DNA from: Nocardia sp. NBC_01730
GTDB lineage: Bacteria > Actinomycetota > Actinomycetes > Mycobacteriales > Mycobacteriaceae
Direction: 5' to 3'
DNA length: 64,000 nucleotides
NCBI RefSeq assembly: GCF_035920445.1
Contig: NZ_CP109162.1
Location: forward strand, 7,874,001-7,938,000
Below the pieces are notes generated by a model. That model was not told the origin of the DNA and searched no databases. It saw only the letters and a list, made by a program, of their open reading frames with translations. Shown here one piece after another: positions 8,383 through 19,023 of the stretch. Made by a program: the position numbers and the translations under genes. Each line of letters opens with the position of its first letter. The stretch's first letter is position 1.

Positions 8383-9204
8383 ATGCCGACGATCACGACG
8401 ACCGATGGTGTCGAGATCTACTACAAGGACTGGGGTTCGGGACGTCCCGTGGTGTTCAGCCACGGCTGGCCGCTGAACGGTGATGCCTGGGACAACCAGA
8501 TGAACCTGGTGGCGAGCAACGGCTACCGTGCCATCGCGCACGATCGCCGCGGTCACGGCCGCTCCGGTCAGGTGTGGGATGGACATGACATGGACCACTA
8601 CGCCGACGATCTCGCCGCGGTGATCAACGAGCTCGAGCTCACCGACGCGGTGCTGGTGGGGCACTCGACCGGTGGCGGCGAGGTCACCAGGTACCTGTCC
8701 AGGCACGGCACCGCCCGGGTTACGAAAGCGGTTCTGCTCGGCGCCGTTCCGCCGCTGATGCTGCGGACCGACGCCAATCCGGAGGGGCAGCCGATCGACG
8801 TCTTCGACGGGATTCGAGCCGGTGTCGCCGCTGACCGATCGCAGTTCTACAAAGATCTCACCGCTGCCTTCTACGGCGCCAACCGCGCGGGATCGACTGT
8901 CTCGCAGGGGATTCGGGATCACTTCTGGTTGATGGGCATGCAGGTCGGACTCAAAGGAGCGCTCGACTGCGTCAAGGCGTTCGCCGAAACCGATTTCACC
9001 GCGGAGCTGCCCAATATCGACATACCGATTTTGGTCGCACACGGTGACGACGACCAGATCGTCCCGTTCGTTGCCGCCGCCCCCAAAACCGCGAAGCTAC
9101 TCCCGCGGGCACAGCTGAAAGTGTATCCTGGTGCCCCGCACGGCCTTTGCGGCGACTACGAACAGGCATTCAACGCCGACCTGCTCGACTTCCTGACAAG
9201 CTGA
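8383..9204 (+). CDS. Alpha/beta hydrolase, non-heme chloroperoxidase/perhydrolase type
   Basis: A 273-residue protein very close in layout to cofactor-free bacterial haloperoxidases (esterases with perhydrolase activity): [29 protein letters not shown] (nucleophile Ser) , [10 protein letters not shown] (acid) and GAPHGL (His). AAGGAG lies 9 bases upstream of the ATG. It follows the preceding hydrolase by 31 bases and probably shares its transcript. Confidence 0.9.
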   Translation: MPTITTTDGVEIYYKDWGSGRPVVFSHGWPLNGDAWDNQMNLVASNGYRAIAHDRRGHGRSGQVWDGHDMDHYADDLAAVINELELTDAVLVGHSTGGGEVTRYLSRHGTARVTKAVLLGAVPPLMLRTDANPEGQPIDVFDGIRAGVAADRSQFYKDLTAAFYGANRAGSTVSQGIRDHFWLMGMQVGLKGALDCVKAFAETDFTAELPNIDIPILVAHGDDDQIVPFVAAAPKTAKLLPRAQLKVYPGAPHGLCGDYEQAFNADLLDFLTS

Positions 9205-9220
9205 GAAGGGCGGACACCCT

Positions 9221-10021
9221 ATGAAGCGCAGACATATCGTGCGCGGAGTCTTGGCGGCGCTCGCCATCACGCTCGCCGCCGTGTCCGCAGGGCCCGCACA
9301 GGCGGCGCCGCTGCCCACCATCGTCCTGGTCCACGGCGCCTTCGCCGATACCACCAGCTGGGACGGTGTCGCCGCCCTGCTGCGCGACCGCGGCTATCCC
9401 GTGGTGACGCCGGACAATCCGCTGCGCGGACCGGCCAGGGACGCGGCCGCCGTCCAGCGCGCGCTGGACCTGATCTCGGGCCCCGTGGTGCTGGTCGGCC
9501 ACTCCTACGGCGGCTTCGTGATCAGCAACGTGCACGACCCGAAAGTCGAGTCCTTGGTCTACATCGCCGCTTTCGCACCGGTGCAGGGCGAGGTTGCCCA
9601 GGCCGCCCTCGACCCGATCCGGTTCCCGGGCAGTCAGCTGTGGCCGCCCGCGCTCCAGGCGGCGATCGTCGACGACCCCGGGGGTATCGCGGGCAAGAAC
9701 ATCGACGGCTATGTGGCTCCCGCCAGCTTCAACGCCGTTTTCGCCCAGGATGTCGGCCCCGCGACCGCCGCCGACATGATCGCCCACCAGCACTCCATCG
9801 CGTTGGCGGCCAACCTCGAACCTTCCGGCCCGCCTTCGTGGTCCGGTACCCCCAGCTGGTACCTGGTGTCGGGCGCCGACCGCGTGATCCCACCGTCGTC
9901 CCAGCGCTATATGGCCCAGCGGATGGGCGCGCACAGCAGCGAGATCAACGCCTCGCACGCCTCGTTGGTCTCCCGCCCCGGCGACGTGGCCGCCGTGGTC
10001 GAATCCGCTGCTCCACGCTGA
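9221..10021 (+). CDS. Secreted alpha/beta hydrolase
   Basis: A 266-residue hydrolase with an N-terminal signal peptide: basic MKRRHIVR, a hydrophobic stretch, and a probable cleavage site after AGPAQA. The mature part has LVHGAFADTTSW, GHSYGGF (nucleophile Ser) , an acid in GADRVIP, and a C-terminal His in INASHASLVSRP, as in the EstX/salicylate-esterase-like group. It is the third gene of the hydrolase run, 16 bases after the previous stop, and the only one with export signals. Confidence 0.87.
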   Translation: MKRRHIVRGVLAALAITLAAVSAGPAQAAPLPTIVLVHGAFADTTSWDGVAALLRDRGYPVVTPDNPLRGPARDAAAVQRALDLISGPVVLVGHSYGGFVISNVHDPKVESLVYIAAFAPVQGEVAQAALDPIRFPGSQLWPPALQAAIVDDPGGIAGKNIDGYVAPASFNAVFAQDVGPATAADMIAHQHSIALAANLEPSGPPSWSGTPSWYLVSGADRVIPPSSQRYMAQRMGAHSSEINASHASLVSRPGDVAAVVESAAPR

Positions 10022-10528
10022 TCGCTCCGCGAAGCGGGACGTAACGATGGGTCTACTCGACCTTTGCCGCGGTCATGTGGCGCTCGGCGGCTCGTCCAGC
10101 CGCTTGCGTCGGTGCGGCATGAGGCTCAGGCCGGGGTCTGCAAGAGGTGGTGGCCGCCGGAGCCGAAATGATCCTCGTCAATCCCTTGTTCGACTCGTCC
10201 GCCCAGATGGAGCGGCTCGCCGCAGAGGTCATGCCGCACATCGCATGATCCACGTAGCCGGCGAGCCGACCCACCACCAGATCTAGTCGAGTGGCACACC
10301 AAGGAGGTCTTCGTTGCCGCGGTCATGTGCTCCTCGTCGCCTCGCCACCGGCCGCGGGATCCGCGTGCGGCGAGTGCCTGTCCACCCGCGCGAACGGGCG
10401 ATTCGTCGCGAAACAATTAGACTGGATAAACAGACGAACTCGGAATTCACCTGGACTCGTGGGACGGGTGCGGGGCGTCAGCGCCGGAGTGTGGCGTGAC
10501 CGAAGACGAAAGCGAGGAGGTGGGGCCG
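10022..10528. other. Intergenic region upstream of hrcA
   Basis: No intact gene is seen. It holds a C-terminal remnant of a luciferase-like oxidoreductase (separate entry) and a 16-bp direct repeat, TTGCCGCGGTCATGTG, at 10064-10079 and 10314-10329. The hrcA promoter probably lies in the AT-richer stretch around 10405-10445. I looked for a CIRCE inverted repeat and did not find one. Confidence 0.6.
10125..10248 (+). pseudogene. C-terminal remnant of an LLM-class flavin/F420-dependent oxidoreductase
   Basis: The frame ending at TGA 10246-10248 reads LQEVVAAGAEMILVNPLFD followed by SSAQMERLAAEVMPHIA. This is the typical C-terminal end of luciferase-like monooxygenases, in which a beta strand with LVNP is followed by the last helix. 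An in-frame TGA lies just upstream, and no earlier domain is present, so about 90% of the gene is gone. Confidence 0.5.
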
Positions 10529-11560
10529 ATGTCGAGCACCGAGGATCGGCGCTTCGAGGTCCTGCGCGCGATCGTCGCCGACTATGTCGCGACCAAGGAA
10601 CCGATCGGGTCGAAGTCCCTGGTCGAGCGGCATAACCTAGGTGTTTCCAGCGCGACGGTGCGCAACGACATGGCTGTGCTGGAGGCGGAGGGCTATATCG
10701 CGCAGCCGCATACGAGTTCCGGGCGCATTCCCACGGACAAGGGCTATCGCCAGTTCGTGGACCGGATCTCCGAGGTGAAGCCGCTGTCGCCCGCGGAGCG
10801 CAGGGCGATCATGGATTTCCTGGAGTCGGGTGTCGACCTCGATGACGTGCTGCGTCGTGGCGTGCGGCTGCTGGCCCAGCTGACCAGGCAGGTCGCCGTC
10901 GTGCAGTATCCGACGGTGTCGGCGTCGACGGTCCGGCACATCGAGGTCGTCGCGCTCAATCCCGCGCGGTTGCTGCTGGTGGTCATCACCGATACGGGCC
11001 GTGTCGACCAGCGCCTGGTGGAACTCGGTGCGGTGATCGATGACGAGGATCTGGCCGCGCTGCGCGGCATGCTCGGCGGCGCAATGGATGGCAAGCGCCT
11101 GGCTGCGGCCTCGGCGGCAGTCGCGGAACTGCCCGAGCACGCGCCGCAGCGACTGCGTGAAGTGCTGATACGGGTGTCCACGGTGCTGGTCGAGACGCTG
11201 GTGGAACATCCAGAGGAGCGGCTGGTGCTCGGCGGCACCGCCAACCTCACCCGCAACGTCGCGGACTTCGGATTTCCAGGCTCGCTGCGCGCGGTGCTGG
11301 AGGCGCTGGAGGAGCAGGTGGTCGTGCTCAAGCTGCTGGCCGCCGCCCAGCAGCCAGGGACGGTGACGGTGCGGATCGGCGAGGAGACACAGGTAGAGCA
11401 GATGCGCGGCACCTCGGTGGTGTCGACCGGCTATGGCGCGGCGGGCGCGGTGCTGGGCGGCATGGGCGTGCTCGGCCCGACTCGGATGGACTACCCAGGA
11501 ACGATCGCCTCGGTGGCGGCCGTCGCCCGATACATCGGCGAGGTCCTCGCCGAACGCTGA
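10529..11560 (+). CDS. hrcA: Heat-inducible transcription repressor HrcA
   Basis: A 343-residue protein with the N-terminal winged helix ([20 protein letters not shown], then [13 protein letters not shown] and [13 protein letters not shown]), a central GAF-like region and a C-terminal domain ending in [14 protein letters not shown]. HrcA represses chaperonin genes, classically through the CIRCE element. The ATG at 10529 has GGAGG upstream; an in-frame GTG at 10496 is possible. The hrcA-dnaJ2-rsmE order is the actinobacterial norm. Confidence 0.96.
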   Translation: MSSTEDRRFEVLRAIVADYVATKEPIGSKSLVERHNLGVSSATVRNDMAVLEAEGYIAQPHTSSGRIPTDKGYRQFVDRISEVKPLSPAERRAIMDFLESGVDLDDVLRRGVRLLAQLTRQVAVVQYPTVSASTVRHIEVVALNPARLLLVVITDTGRVDQRLVELGAVIDDEDLAALRGMLGGAMDGKRLAAASAAVAELPEHAPQRLREVLIRVSTVLVETLVEHPEERLVLGGTANLTRNVADFGFPGSLRAVLEALEEQVVVLKLLAAAQQPGTVTVRIGEETQVEQMRGTSVVSTGYGAAGAVLGGMGVLGPTRMDYPGTIASVAAVARYIGEVLAER

Positions 11561-11710
11561 CCGCGACACCGACCATCCCCGCCGCTGATAAGCTCGACAT
11601 TCCGGCCGGATAAAGTTGAGTGCACAAGACTAATGCTGATGTCAGCGTGCGGTGGATGCGGCGCGGGCACCGGCGGCACTGTCGAAACGACCAAGGACTA
11701 GAGAACTCAA

Positions 11711-12862
11711 GTGGCACGGGACTACTACGGACTGCTCGGCGTCGCGAAGAACGCGACCGACCAGGAGATCAAGCGGGCATACCGCAAGCTGGCGCGTGAG
11801 CTCCACCCCGACGTCAACCCCGACGAGGCGGCGCAGGCCAGGTTCAAGGAAGTATCGACCGCCTACGAGGTGCTGTCGGATCCGGAGAAGCGCCGCATCG
11901 TCGACCTGGGTGGCGACCCGCTGGAATCCGGCGGCGGCGGTGGCGGCTTCAACGGCGCGGGCTTCGGTGGCCTCGGCGACGTGTTCGAGGCGTTCTTCGG
12001 GGGCATGGGCGGATCGGGCGCGCCCCGCAAGGCGCGCGGTCGTGTCCAGCCGGGCGCCGACTCGCTGATCCGCACCCGGCTCAGCCTGGCCGAATGCGCG
12101 GTCGGCGTGACCAAGCACCTGACCGTGGATACGGCGATCCTGTGCGACATCTGCCAGGGCGCGGGCACGAACGGCAAATCCAAGCCGGTGCGCTGCGAAA
12201 CCTGTGGTGGCGCGGGGGAAGTGCAGTCCGTACAGCGCTCCTTCCTCGGCCAGGTGCTGACCTCGCGTCCGTGCCCGACCTGCCGCGGCGCGGGCGAGAC
12301 CATCCCGGACCCGTGCCACAAGTGTGGCGGAGATGGGCGGGTACGAGCGCGCCGCGAGATCGCCGCGCCGATCCCCGCGGGTGTCGCCAACGGCATGCGG
12401 GTGCGGCTGGCCGCGCAGGGCGAGGTGGGCCCGGGCGGTGGCCACGCGGGCGACTTGTACGTCGAGATCGTCGAGCAGCCGCACGATGTGTTCGTCCGCG
12501 ATGGTGACGACCTGCACTGCACCGTCCGGGTTCCGATGGTCGACGCGGCGCTGGGCACCACCGTCGTGATCGACACCATCCTGGACGGCCCCACCGAGCT
12601 GACCATCGCACCGGGCACCCAGCCGGGGGAGGTCGCCGTGCTGCGCAGCCATGGCATGCCTCGCCTGCGTTCCGGCGCGCGCGGCGACTTGCTCGCGCAC
12701 CTGGACATCGTGATCCCGAGCAAGCTGGACAGCAAGCAGGCCGAGCTGCTGCGCACATACAAGGGTATGCGCGAGCGCGAGCGCGCCGAGGTAATGTCGG
12801 CGCAGTCCGAGCACAACAGCGGCCTGTTCGCGCGGCTGCGCGCGTCGTTCAGCGGACGTTAG
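11711..12862 (+). CDS. dnaJ: Molecular chaperone DnaJ (DnaJ2)
   Basis: A 383-residue type I J-protein: a J-domain with the HPD motif (ELHPDVNP), a Gly/Phe-rich linker ([14 protein letters not shown]), four CxxCxGxG-type zinc-binding repeats ([32 protein letters not shown]) and the C-terminal substrate-binding domain. It stimulates DnaK ATPase activity and delivers unfolded clients. It starts with GTG, lies 150 bases after hrcA, and its stop directly abuts the rsmE start. Confidence 0.97.
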   Translation: MARDYYGLLGVAKNATDQEIKRAYRKLARELHPDVNPDEAAQARFKEVSTAYEVLSDPEKRRIVDLGGDPLESGGGGGGFNGAGFGGLGDVFEAFFGGMGGSGAPRKARGRVQPGADSLIRTRLSLAECAVGVTKHLTVDTAILCDICQGAGTNGKSKPVRCETCGGAGEVQSVQRSFLGQVLTSRPCPTCRGAGETIPDPCHKCGGDGRVRARREIAAPIPAGVANGMRVRLAAQGEVGPGGGHAGDLYVEIVEQPHDVFVRDGDDLHCTVRVPMVDAALGTTVVIDTILDGPTELTIAPGTQPGEVAVLRSHGMPRLRSGARGDLLAHLDIVIPSKLDSKQAELLRTYKGMRERERAEVMSAQSEHNSGLFARLRASFSGR

Positions 12863-13603
12863 TTGGCCGCGACGGTCTTCTACCTCGACGAAGTGCCCGA
12901 ACCGGGCGCTGTCGCGGTGCTCGACGGCCCGGAGGGCAGGCACGCCGCCACGGTGCGCCGTATCCGGGTCGGCGAGCCGATCACCCTCTCCGACGGTCGC
13001 GGCGTACTCGCCGAATCCGAAGTAGTTGCCGCGCAACGCGATCGGCTCGAGTTGACGGTGCACAACCGGATGGTCGCGGCCCCGGCGGCGCCACGTGTCA
13101 CCGTGGTCCAGGCGCTGCCCAAATCGGATCGCTCGGAGCTGGCCGTCGAGCTGATGACCGAGGCGGGCGCGGATGTCGTCATTCCATGGCAGGCGGCGCG
13201 CTGCGTCGCGAACTGGGAGGGCAAGGCGGCCAAGGCGGTCGACAAATGGCGCGCCGCCGCCCGCTCGGCCGCACGCCAATCCCGCCGGGCATACATCCCG
13301 CACGTAGCCGACCTGTACCGCACCACCGACCTGCTCGACCTGGTGCGTACCGCGAAGGCCGACGGCGCGATCATTGCGGCGCTGCACGAATCCGGGACCG
13401 CCCGTTTCGCCGAACTGCCGTTCGCCGACACCACCGAGATCATTCTCGTCGTCGGCCCCGAGGGCGGCCTCGACAACACGGAGTTGACGGCTCTGGCCGA
13501 CGCGGGCGCCCAGGTAACCCTGCTCGGCCCCACTGTTCTGCGCACGTCCACCGCCGCGGCGGTCGCCCTCGGAGCCCTGGGGGCTCTGACCCGGCGCTGG
13601 TGA
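12863..13603 (+). CDS. rsmE: 16S rRNA (uracil(1498)-N3)-methyltransferase
   Basis: A 246-residue SPOUT-fold methyltransferase. It has an N-terminal PUA-like domain and the trefoil-knot SAM site near the end (LVVGPEGGLDNTE and LGPTVLRTSTAA). It methylates U1498 in the 30S decoding region. The start appears to be TTG, immediately after the dnaJ TAG; this unusual start is the only one that leaves the N-terminal domain complete. Confidence 0.94.
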   Translation: MAATVFYLDEVPEPGAVAVLDGPEGRHAATVRRIRVGEPITLSDGRGVLAESEVVAAQRDRLELTVHNRMVAAPAAPRVTVVQALPKSDRSELAVELMTEAGADVVIPWQAARCVANWEGKAAKAVDKWRAAARSAARQSRRAYIPHVADLYRTTDLLDLVRTAKADGAIIAALHESGTARFAELPFADTTEIILVVGPEGGLDNTELTALADAGAQVTLLGPTVLRTSTAAAVALGALGALTRRW

Positions 13604-13609
13604 GGTAGC

Positions 13610-14827
13610 TCAGGCGCCGACCACCCCCGAGTGCCGCGCCGATCCGCGCGAATGAATCGCCAATGCCCACACCAGCATCCCCGCGAGCACGAGCAGAACA
13701 CCGATTCCACCGACCAAACCGAGCCACCCGCCGCTGGCGTAGGCGATGCCCGCCGCGCCGCCGACGAGCGCGCTGCCCAGGTAGTAGGCGAACAGATACA
13801 GCGACGACGCCGCGCCACGGCTGCCCTCCGCCATCACGCTGACCCATGCGCTTGCTGCCGTATGCGCTCCGAAGAACCCGGCGGTGTAGAGCAATACGCC
13901 CAGGATCACGGCGCCGAGGTGATCCGGAACCGTCACCGCGAGACCGATGGCCATCAGTCCCACCGACGCCGCGAGCACCTGTTGCCTACCGACCCGATCG
14001 GCCAGGTGCCCGGCCGCCGCCGACGCTGCCGTTCCGGCCAGGTACAGCACGAAAACCAGCCCTGCGAGCGCCTCTGGCAGCCCGAACGGCGCCCCGATCA
14101 GGCGGTAGCCGAGATAGTTGTAGACCGAGACGAACCCGCCCATCAGCACGAAGGCCAGCCCGAACAGCGCGAGCAGCCCGCGATGGCGCAGCTGTGTCGC
14201 GAGATCGCCGAGCACCGTGCGGATTCCGGCGGGTCGTGCGACGAAACCGCGGGACGGCGGTAGGTTCCGGATGAACCACACCGTGCAGGCCGCCGCGGCG
14301 ACCGAAGCCGCTGCTTCCGCCCATCGCCAGGACGCCAGGTTCAGGGTGAACGCCGGAATCAACCGCCCGGCCAGCCCGCCGATCGTCGTGCCGGCCACAT
14401 AGGTTCCCATCGCGGCGCCCACTCCGGCGCCGCCAATCTCTTCTCCCAAATAGGCCATCGCCACCGCGAGCACGCCCGCGAGCGAGATTCCTTGCAGTGC
14501 TCGTCCGGCGAGCAGCACGCCCAGCGACGGGCTCAGCGGGAGCAGCAGACCGATCGCGGCCGCCGCGACGGCGGAGCCGATCATCACCTTGGTCCGCCCG
14601 ATACGTGACGACAGCGCGCTCGCCGGAACGCTCGCCAACGCAAGGAAACCGGTGGTGAGCGACACCGCGAGCGCCGCATGCGCCGGTGTGGCGCCGAAGG
14701 CCGCTGAGATGCTGGGCAGCAGGGCTTGGGCGCTGTACATGGATGCGAAGGTCGTCAGCCCGGCGGCGAACAGCGCCGTCGTGATCCGGCGCTCGTGCTG
14801 GATGTCCCGGGTTTGTGTCGTGGTCAT
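13610..14827 (-). CDS. MFS transporter (YnfM-like exporter)
   Basis: A 405-residue protein with 12 predicted membrane segments in two six-helix halves. The loop after helix 2 carries SSRIGRTKVM, a form of MFS motif A, and the second half carries AGHLADRVGRQQV. The layout resembles Bcr/CflA- and YnfM-type drug exporters; the substrate is unknown. It is divergent from the LysR-type gene at 14928 and very likely controlled by it. It converges on rsmE with only 6 bases between the stops. Confidence 0.9.
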   Translation of the reverse strand: MTTTQTRDIQHERRITTALFAAGLTTFASMYSAQALLPSISAAFGATPAHAALAVSLTTGFLALASVPASALSSRIGRTKVMIGSAVAAAAIGLLLPLSPSLGVLLAGRALQGISLAGVLAVAMAYLGEEIGGAGVGAAMGTYVAGTTIGGLAGRLIPAFTLNLASWRWAEAAASVAAAACTVWFIRNLPPSRGFVARPAGIRTVLGDLATQLRHRGLLALFGLAFVLMGGFVSVYNYLGYRLIGAPFGLPEALAGLVFVLYLAGTAASAAAGHLADRVGRQQVLAASVGLMAIGLAVTVPDHLGAVILGVLLYTAGFFGAHTAASAWVSVMAEGSRGAASSLYLFAYYLGSALVGGAAGIAYASGGWLGLVGGIGVLLVLAGMLVWALAIHSRGSARHSGVVGA

Positions 14828-14896
14828 GGGCTCCTCCTGCGGTTCAGGATCGCGACCCGTCGTTCAGAAAGGAAATGAATAATAATGAGAGAGTTC

Positions 14897-14911
14897 ATGC
14901 GCTCATCGCAT
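14897..14911. promoter_or_regulatory. Candidate LysR-type operator (T-N11-A)
   Basis: ATGCG-CTCAT-CGCAT is a perfect 5-5-5 inverted repeat. It contains T-N11-A, the classic LysR-type box, and lies in the 100-bp gap between the divergent MFS and LysR genes, 17 bases before the regulator's GTG. The position suits autorepression together with activation of the transporter. The assignment is inferred from form and position. Confidence 0.6.
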
Positions 14912-14927
14912 ATATGGAGGCCGGGCT

Positions 14928-15830
14928 GTGCTGGGTGAAGACCTGGAGTGGTTCACGACACTCGCCGAACTGGAGCGGGTCGGCGCGGCGGCCGATCGGC
15001 TGCACCTAGCCCAGCCGACGCTGTCGAGAATGCTCGCCCGGTTGGAGCGCAGGATCGGCGTCGAGCTGTTCGATCGACGCGGTAAACGCATTACTCTCAA
15101 CGAGTTCGGCCGGATCTACTACGAGCACGCCCGCCGCGCGCAGACCGAGCTGGACGGGGCCGCGCAAGCCGTAGCCGATCTGGCCAATCCCGCGAAGGGC
15201 GTGGTGCGACTGTCGTTCCAGCATTCCTTCGGCGGGTCGCTCGTGCCGCAGCTGATCGGCGGTTTCCGGCGCGGCTCCGGCCGGGTCACGGTCACCCTGT
15301 GGCAAGGGGCGGCCGAGACGGTTACGCAGCGGGTGCTCGACGGCGAGGCTGATCTGGGCATCGTCTCGCCGCGCCCGGCTGTTGCCGGCGTCGGTTGGCG
15401 CACTGTGCTGCGCCAACCTCTCGTGCTCGCGGTGCCCGCTGACCACCGGTTGGCCGGGCGCAGGCAGGTCCGGCTCGCGGAGATCGCCGACGCGGAGTTC
15501 GTCGCGATGCATCAGGGCTTCGGGATGCGGCGCATCTTCGACGAGCTGTGCGCGGCCGCGGACATCCGGCCGAGGATCGCGTTCGAGTCAAGCGACCTGG
15601 TCACCGTGGCCGGGCTGGTATCGGCGGGGTTAGGCGTGGCGATCCTGCCGCGCGAGGACCCGTTGTCGGCGAGCCCACTGTCCGGTCCGGTGACCGTGCC
15701 GCTCGCGGACGCGGGCGCCTCCCGCGCGGTCGGGCTGATCTGGCCCGCGGCCGCGATATTGCCGGACGCGGTGCGCCGATTTCGTGATTTCACCGCGGAT
15801 TGGGCCCAGCGGCGTAGGGGAATCCCGTGA
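14928..15830 (+). CDS. LysR-family transcriptional regulator
   Basis: A 300-residue regulator: an N-terminal winged HTH (EWFTTLAELERVGAAADRLH, then AQPTLSRMLARLERRIG) and a periplasmic-binding-like effector domain from about residue 90. It is divergent from the MFS transporter, the usual LysR arrangement. It starts with GTG; GGAGG lies about 9 bases upstream. The effector is unknown. Confidence 0.92.
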   Translation: MLGEDLEWFTTLAELERVGAAADRLHLAQPTLSRMLARLERRIGVELFDRRGKRITLNEFGRIYYEHARRAQTELDGAAQAVADLANPAKGVVRLSFQHSFGGSLVPQLIGGFRRGSGRVTVTLWQGAAETVTQRVLDGEADLGIVSPRPAVAGVGWRTVLRQPLVLAVPADHRLAGRRQVRLAEIADAEFVAMHQGFGMRRIFDELCAAADIRPRIAFESSDLVTVAGLVSAGLGVAILPREDPLSASPLSGPVTVPLADAGASRAVGLIWPAAAILPDAVRRFRDFTADWAQRRRGIP

Positions 15831-15866
15831 TCACGGTCCCTCCGTCAGCGGCTTATCCATTGGGCG

Positions 15867-17045
15867 GTGTCGGTGGGGCGCGTTAAACTTGCCTCAATAC
15901 CGCAGCAGTCGAGACCGGAAAGCAGGCTTCAGCCACTTTTGAGAACACAAGGCGAGATCGGCGAACCGACTACACCCGAAGCGGGCATCGGTGGCGGTCA
16001 CGGTTCGGAGCCCGCAGCGCGCACCGTGCGTTCGAGTATCGAACTCGCTCCCGAATCCGTGTTCCCGTTCCTCGGTTCGGCCGACCAGAATCTGCGCGAA
16101 CTCGAAGGGCTGCTCGACGCGGACATTCACGTCCGAGGCAATTCCGTAACCCTCACCGGTAAGGCGCCCGATGTCGCGCTGGCTGAGCGAGTCATCGAGC
16201 AGCTTGTCGCGCTCACCGGCCGAAATCGAGTGGTCACCCCGGAGGCGGTGCGCCACACCGTGTCGATGCTCACCGAGGGCTCGAGCGAGTCTCCGGCCGA
16301 GGTGCTCAGCTTGGACATCCTGTCCCGGCGCGGCAAGACCATCCGGCCCAAGACCCTCAACCAGAAGCGCTACGTCGACGCGATCGATGCCAACACGATC
16401 GTGTTCGGCATCGGACCCGCCGGTACCGGCAAAACATATCTCGCGATGGCCAAGGCGGTCCAGGCGCTGCAGTCCAAGCAGGTCAACCGGATCATCCTCA
16501 CCCGTCCCGCGGTTGAGGCGGGGGAGCGGCTCGGCTTCCTGCCCGGCACGCTGAACGAGAAGATCGATCCATACCTGCGCCCGCTCTACGACGCACTGCA
16601 CGACATGATGGATCCGGAGGCCATCCCGAAGCTGATGGCGGCCGGTGTCATCGAGGTCGCGCCGCTGGCATACATGCGCGGTAGAACCCTCAATGACTCG
16701 TTCATTATTTTGGACGAGGCGCAGAACACCACCGCCGAGCAGATGAAGATGTTCCTCACCCGCCTCGGGTTCGGCTCGAAGATCGTGGTGACCGGTGACG
16801 TCACCCAGGTCGATCTGCCGACCGGGGCACGGTCGGGTCTGCGTGCGGCGTCGGAGATCCTCACCGAGATCGATGACATCCACTTCGCGCAGCTCACCAG
16901 CAGCGACGTGGTCCGGCATCGGCTCGTCACGGACATCGTCGACGCCTACGAGCGTTTCGAGGCCGAGTCGCGTCCGCAGGTCGCCGCGCATTACGGCGGC
17001 AACCGGGCGCAGCGGCGCGCCGCGGGCCGGACGGACCGGCGGTAA
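15867..17045 (+). CDS. phoH: PhoH-like ATPase
   Basis: An N-terminal KH-like segment (residues 55-120) is followed by a RecA-like ATPase domain with Walker A GPAGTGKTYLAMAKA and Walker B FIILDEAQN, and the C-terminus is basic (NRAQRRAAGRTDRR). PhoH proteins are linked to RNA metabolism and ribosome maturation, and the gene sits directly ahead of ybeY as usual. The start is uncertain: GTG at 15867 gives 392 residues, but no good ribosome site is seen, and TTG at 15939 would remove 24 low-complexity residues. Confidence 0.93.
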   Translation: MSVGRVKLASIPQQSRPESRLQPLLRTQGEIGEPTTPEAGIGGGHGSEPAARTVRSSIELAPESVFPFLGSADQNLRELEGLLDADIHVRGNSVTLTGKAPDVALAERVIEQLVALTGRNRVVTPEAVRHTVSMLTEGSSESPAEVLSLDILSRRGKTIRPKTLNQKRYVDAIDANTIVFGIGPAGTGKTYLAMAKAVQALQSKQVNRIILTRPAVEAGERLGFLPGTLNEKIDPYLRPLYDALHDMMDPEAIPKLMAAGVIEVAPLAYMRGRTLNDSFIILDEAQNTTAEQMKMFLTRLGFGSKIVVTGDVTQVDLPTGARSGLRAASEILTEIDDIHFAQLTSSDVVRHRLVTDIVDAYERFEAESRPQVAAHYGGNRAQRRAAGRTDRR

Positions 17046-17107
17046 CTCGTTCCGCCGGGCGGGGCTCCGCTCCCGCCATACGATCACCGGGATCGTAGGC
17101 TATTCGG

Positions 17108-17662
17108 GTGAGTATCGAGATCGCCAACGAGTCGGGTATCGACGTGCCCGAAGAAGACCTGGTCAGTGTCGCACGATTCGTGATCGCCCGGATGGACGTG
17201 CACCCGGCCGCGGAGCTGTCGATGGTGCTCGTCGATCTCGACACCATGGCGGACCTGCACATGCGCTGGATGGACCTGCCCGGCCCGACCGACGTCATGT
17301 CCTTCCCGATGGACGAACTCGAGCCGGGCGGCCGACCGGACAGCCCCGAACCCGGCCCGTCGATGCTGGGCGACATCGTGCTGTGCCCTGAGTTCGCGGC
17401 GGGCCAGGCCCGTAAGGCGGGCCACTCGCTGGATCACGAACTCGCGCTGCTCACCGTGCACGGCGTGCTCCACCTACTCGGCTACGACCATGCCGAGCCG
17501 GAGGAGGAGAAGGAGATGTTCGCGCTGCAGGCCCGGCTGCTCGAGGAGTGGTATGAGAGCCTGCGCGAAGCGCGGCGGCGGGCCGAGCTGGCCGCGCGGG
17601 ACGCGCGGTTGCTGGGTAAGGCGGGCTTCACCACACCGGGTGATTCCCTGGGACCCGCGTGA
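17108..17662 (+). CDS. ybeY: Endoribonuclease YbeY
   Basis: A 184-residue metalloprotein with the zinc site [11 protein letters not shown] (H-x3-H-x5-H, near residues 118-128), preceded by DVMSFPMDE and the LGDIVLC strand. YbeY trims the 16S rRNA 3' end and takes part in ribosome quality control. A 30-residue C-terminal helix extends beyond the E. coli version, as in other actinobacteria. The stop overlaps the next GTG start (GTGA). Confidence 0.95.
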   Translation: MSIEIANESGIDVPEEDLVSVARFVIARMDVHPAAELSMVLVDLDTMADLHMRWMDLPGPTDVMSFPMDELEPGGRPDSPEPGPSMLGDIVLCPEFAAGQARKAGHSLDHELALLTVHGVLHLLGYDHAEPEEEKEMFALQARLLEEWYESLREARRRAELAARDARLLGKAGFTTPGDSLGPA

Positions 17663-19023
17663 ATTCACAGACCCTGGTTCTGCTCGCGGTCCTGCTCGTC
17701 CCGGTGGGCGGGATGTTCGCCGGTGTCGATTCGGCGCTGAACACGATTTCGCCGGCCCGAGTCGAGGACTTGGTGCGCGCCGACCGGCCCGGCGCGGTGC
17801 GGCTGACCCGGATCGTCTCCGACCGGGCCCGCTACGTGAATCTCATGGTGCTGCTGCGCATTCTGTGCGAGATCGGCGCCACGGTTCTGCTCGCGGCGGG
17901 GCTCATCACGATCTGGGCGGACAATTGGGCGCTGCTGGTCACCGCGCTGGTGATGGTGCTGGTGTCCTACGTGGTGATCGGCGTCGGCCCGCGCACGCTC
18001 GGTCGTCAGCACGCGTACTCGATCGCGCTGGCCGCCGCGCTGCCGCTGCAGTTCATCGGCGCGCTGCTCGGCCCGCTCAGCAGGCTGCTGATTCTGCTCG
18101 GCAACGCGATCACCCCGGGCAAGGGTTTTCGCAACGGCCCGTTCGCCTCTGAGATCGAGCTGCGCGAGGTGGTCGAGCTGGCAGGCGAGCGCGGCGTGGT
18201 GGCCGACGACGAGCGCCGGATGATCCAATCGGTCTTCGAGCTCGGCGACACCCCGGCCCGTGCGGTGATGGTACCGCGCACTGAGATGGTCTGGATCGAG
18301 GCGGACAAGACCGCGGCGCAGGCGCTGTCGCTCGCGGTGCGGTCCGGGCATTCGCGTATCCCGGTGATCGGCGAGAACGTCGACGACATCCTCGGCGTGG
18401 TCTACCTGAAAGACCTTGTGCCCTATGCGGATCGCAGCCGAAAGGTCCGGGTGCGCGAGGCCATGCGGCCCGCGGTGTTCATGCCCGACTCCAAGCCGCT
18501 GGACAGCCTGCTCGACGAAATGCAGCGCAGGCGCAATCATATGGCGGTGCTGGTGGACGAGTACGGCGGCATCGCGGGACTGGTGACCATCGAGGACGTG
18601 CTCGAGGAGATCGTCGGCGAGATCGCCGACGAGTACGACATCGACGAGACACCGCCCATCCAGAACCTCGGCGGGGGCCGCTACCGGGTGTCAGCCCGGT
18701 TGTCGGTGGAGGACCTCGGCGAGCTGTACGGGCTGGAGATCGAAGAGGAGGACGTCGACACCGTCGGCGGCCTGATGGCACACGAACTCGGCCGTGTGCC
18801 GCTGCCCGGTTCGAAGGTCGCGGTGCACGGGCTGGTGCTGCGCGGCGAGGGCCGCGCGGATGCGCGGGGGCGGATGCGGGTGCACACCGTGGTGGTGCGC
18901 AAGGCGACCGAAAAGGTCGAGGCCGAGAAATCCAACGGCGACAACCCCAATGGCAAGCGCAAGGCCAATGGATCGGAGCCGGAGACCCCGGCCGATCGTA
19001 ACGAGGACGGAGACATCGGATGA
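17659..19023 (+). CDS. CNNM/CorC-type membrane protein with CBS domains
   Basis: A 454-residue protein: an N-terminal DUF21/CNNM transmembrane domain with three to four helices (residues 1-130), two CBS domains in the middle ([11 protein letters not shown]..., then [20 protein letters not shown]) and a C-terminal CorC_HlyC domain. Older annotations call these haemolysins; the family is now tied to Mg2+/Co2+ transport. The last 40 residues are polar and low-complexity. It overlaps ybeY by GTGA and the next gene by ATGA, so it is translationally coupled on both sides. Confidence 0.92.
   Translation: MNSQTLVLLAVLLVPVGGMFAGVDSALNTISPARVEDLVRADRPGAVRLTRIVSDRARYVNLMVLLRILCEIGATVLLAAGLITIWADNWALLVTALVMVLVSYVVIGVGPRTLGRQHAYSIALAAALPLQFIGALLGPLSRLLILLGNAITPGKGFRNGPFASEIELREVVELAGERGVVADDERRMIQSVFELGDTPARAVMVPRTEMVWIEADKTAAQALSLAVRSGHSRIPVIGENVDDILGVVYLKDLVPYADRSRKVRVREAMRPAVFMPDSKPLDSLLDEMQRRRNHMAVLVDEYGGIAGLVTIEDVLEEIVGEIADEYDIDETPPIQNLGGGRYRVSARLSVEDLGELYGLEIEEEDVDTVGGLMAHELGRVPLPGSKVAVHGLVLRGEGRADARGRMRVHTVVVRKATEKVEAEKSNGDNPNGKRKANGSEPETPADRNEDGDIG

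Noticed and set aside
10400..10528. CIRCE element ahead of hrcA
   Set aside because: The expected TTAGCACTC-N9-GAGTGCTAA repeat was looked for here and at 11561-11710; only scattered partial matches occur.
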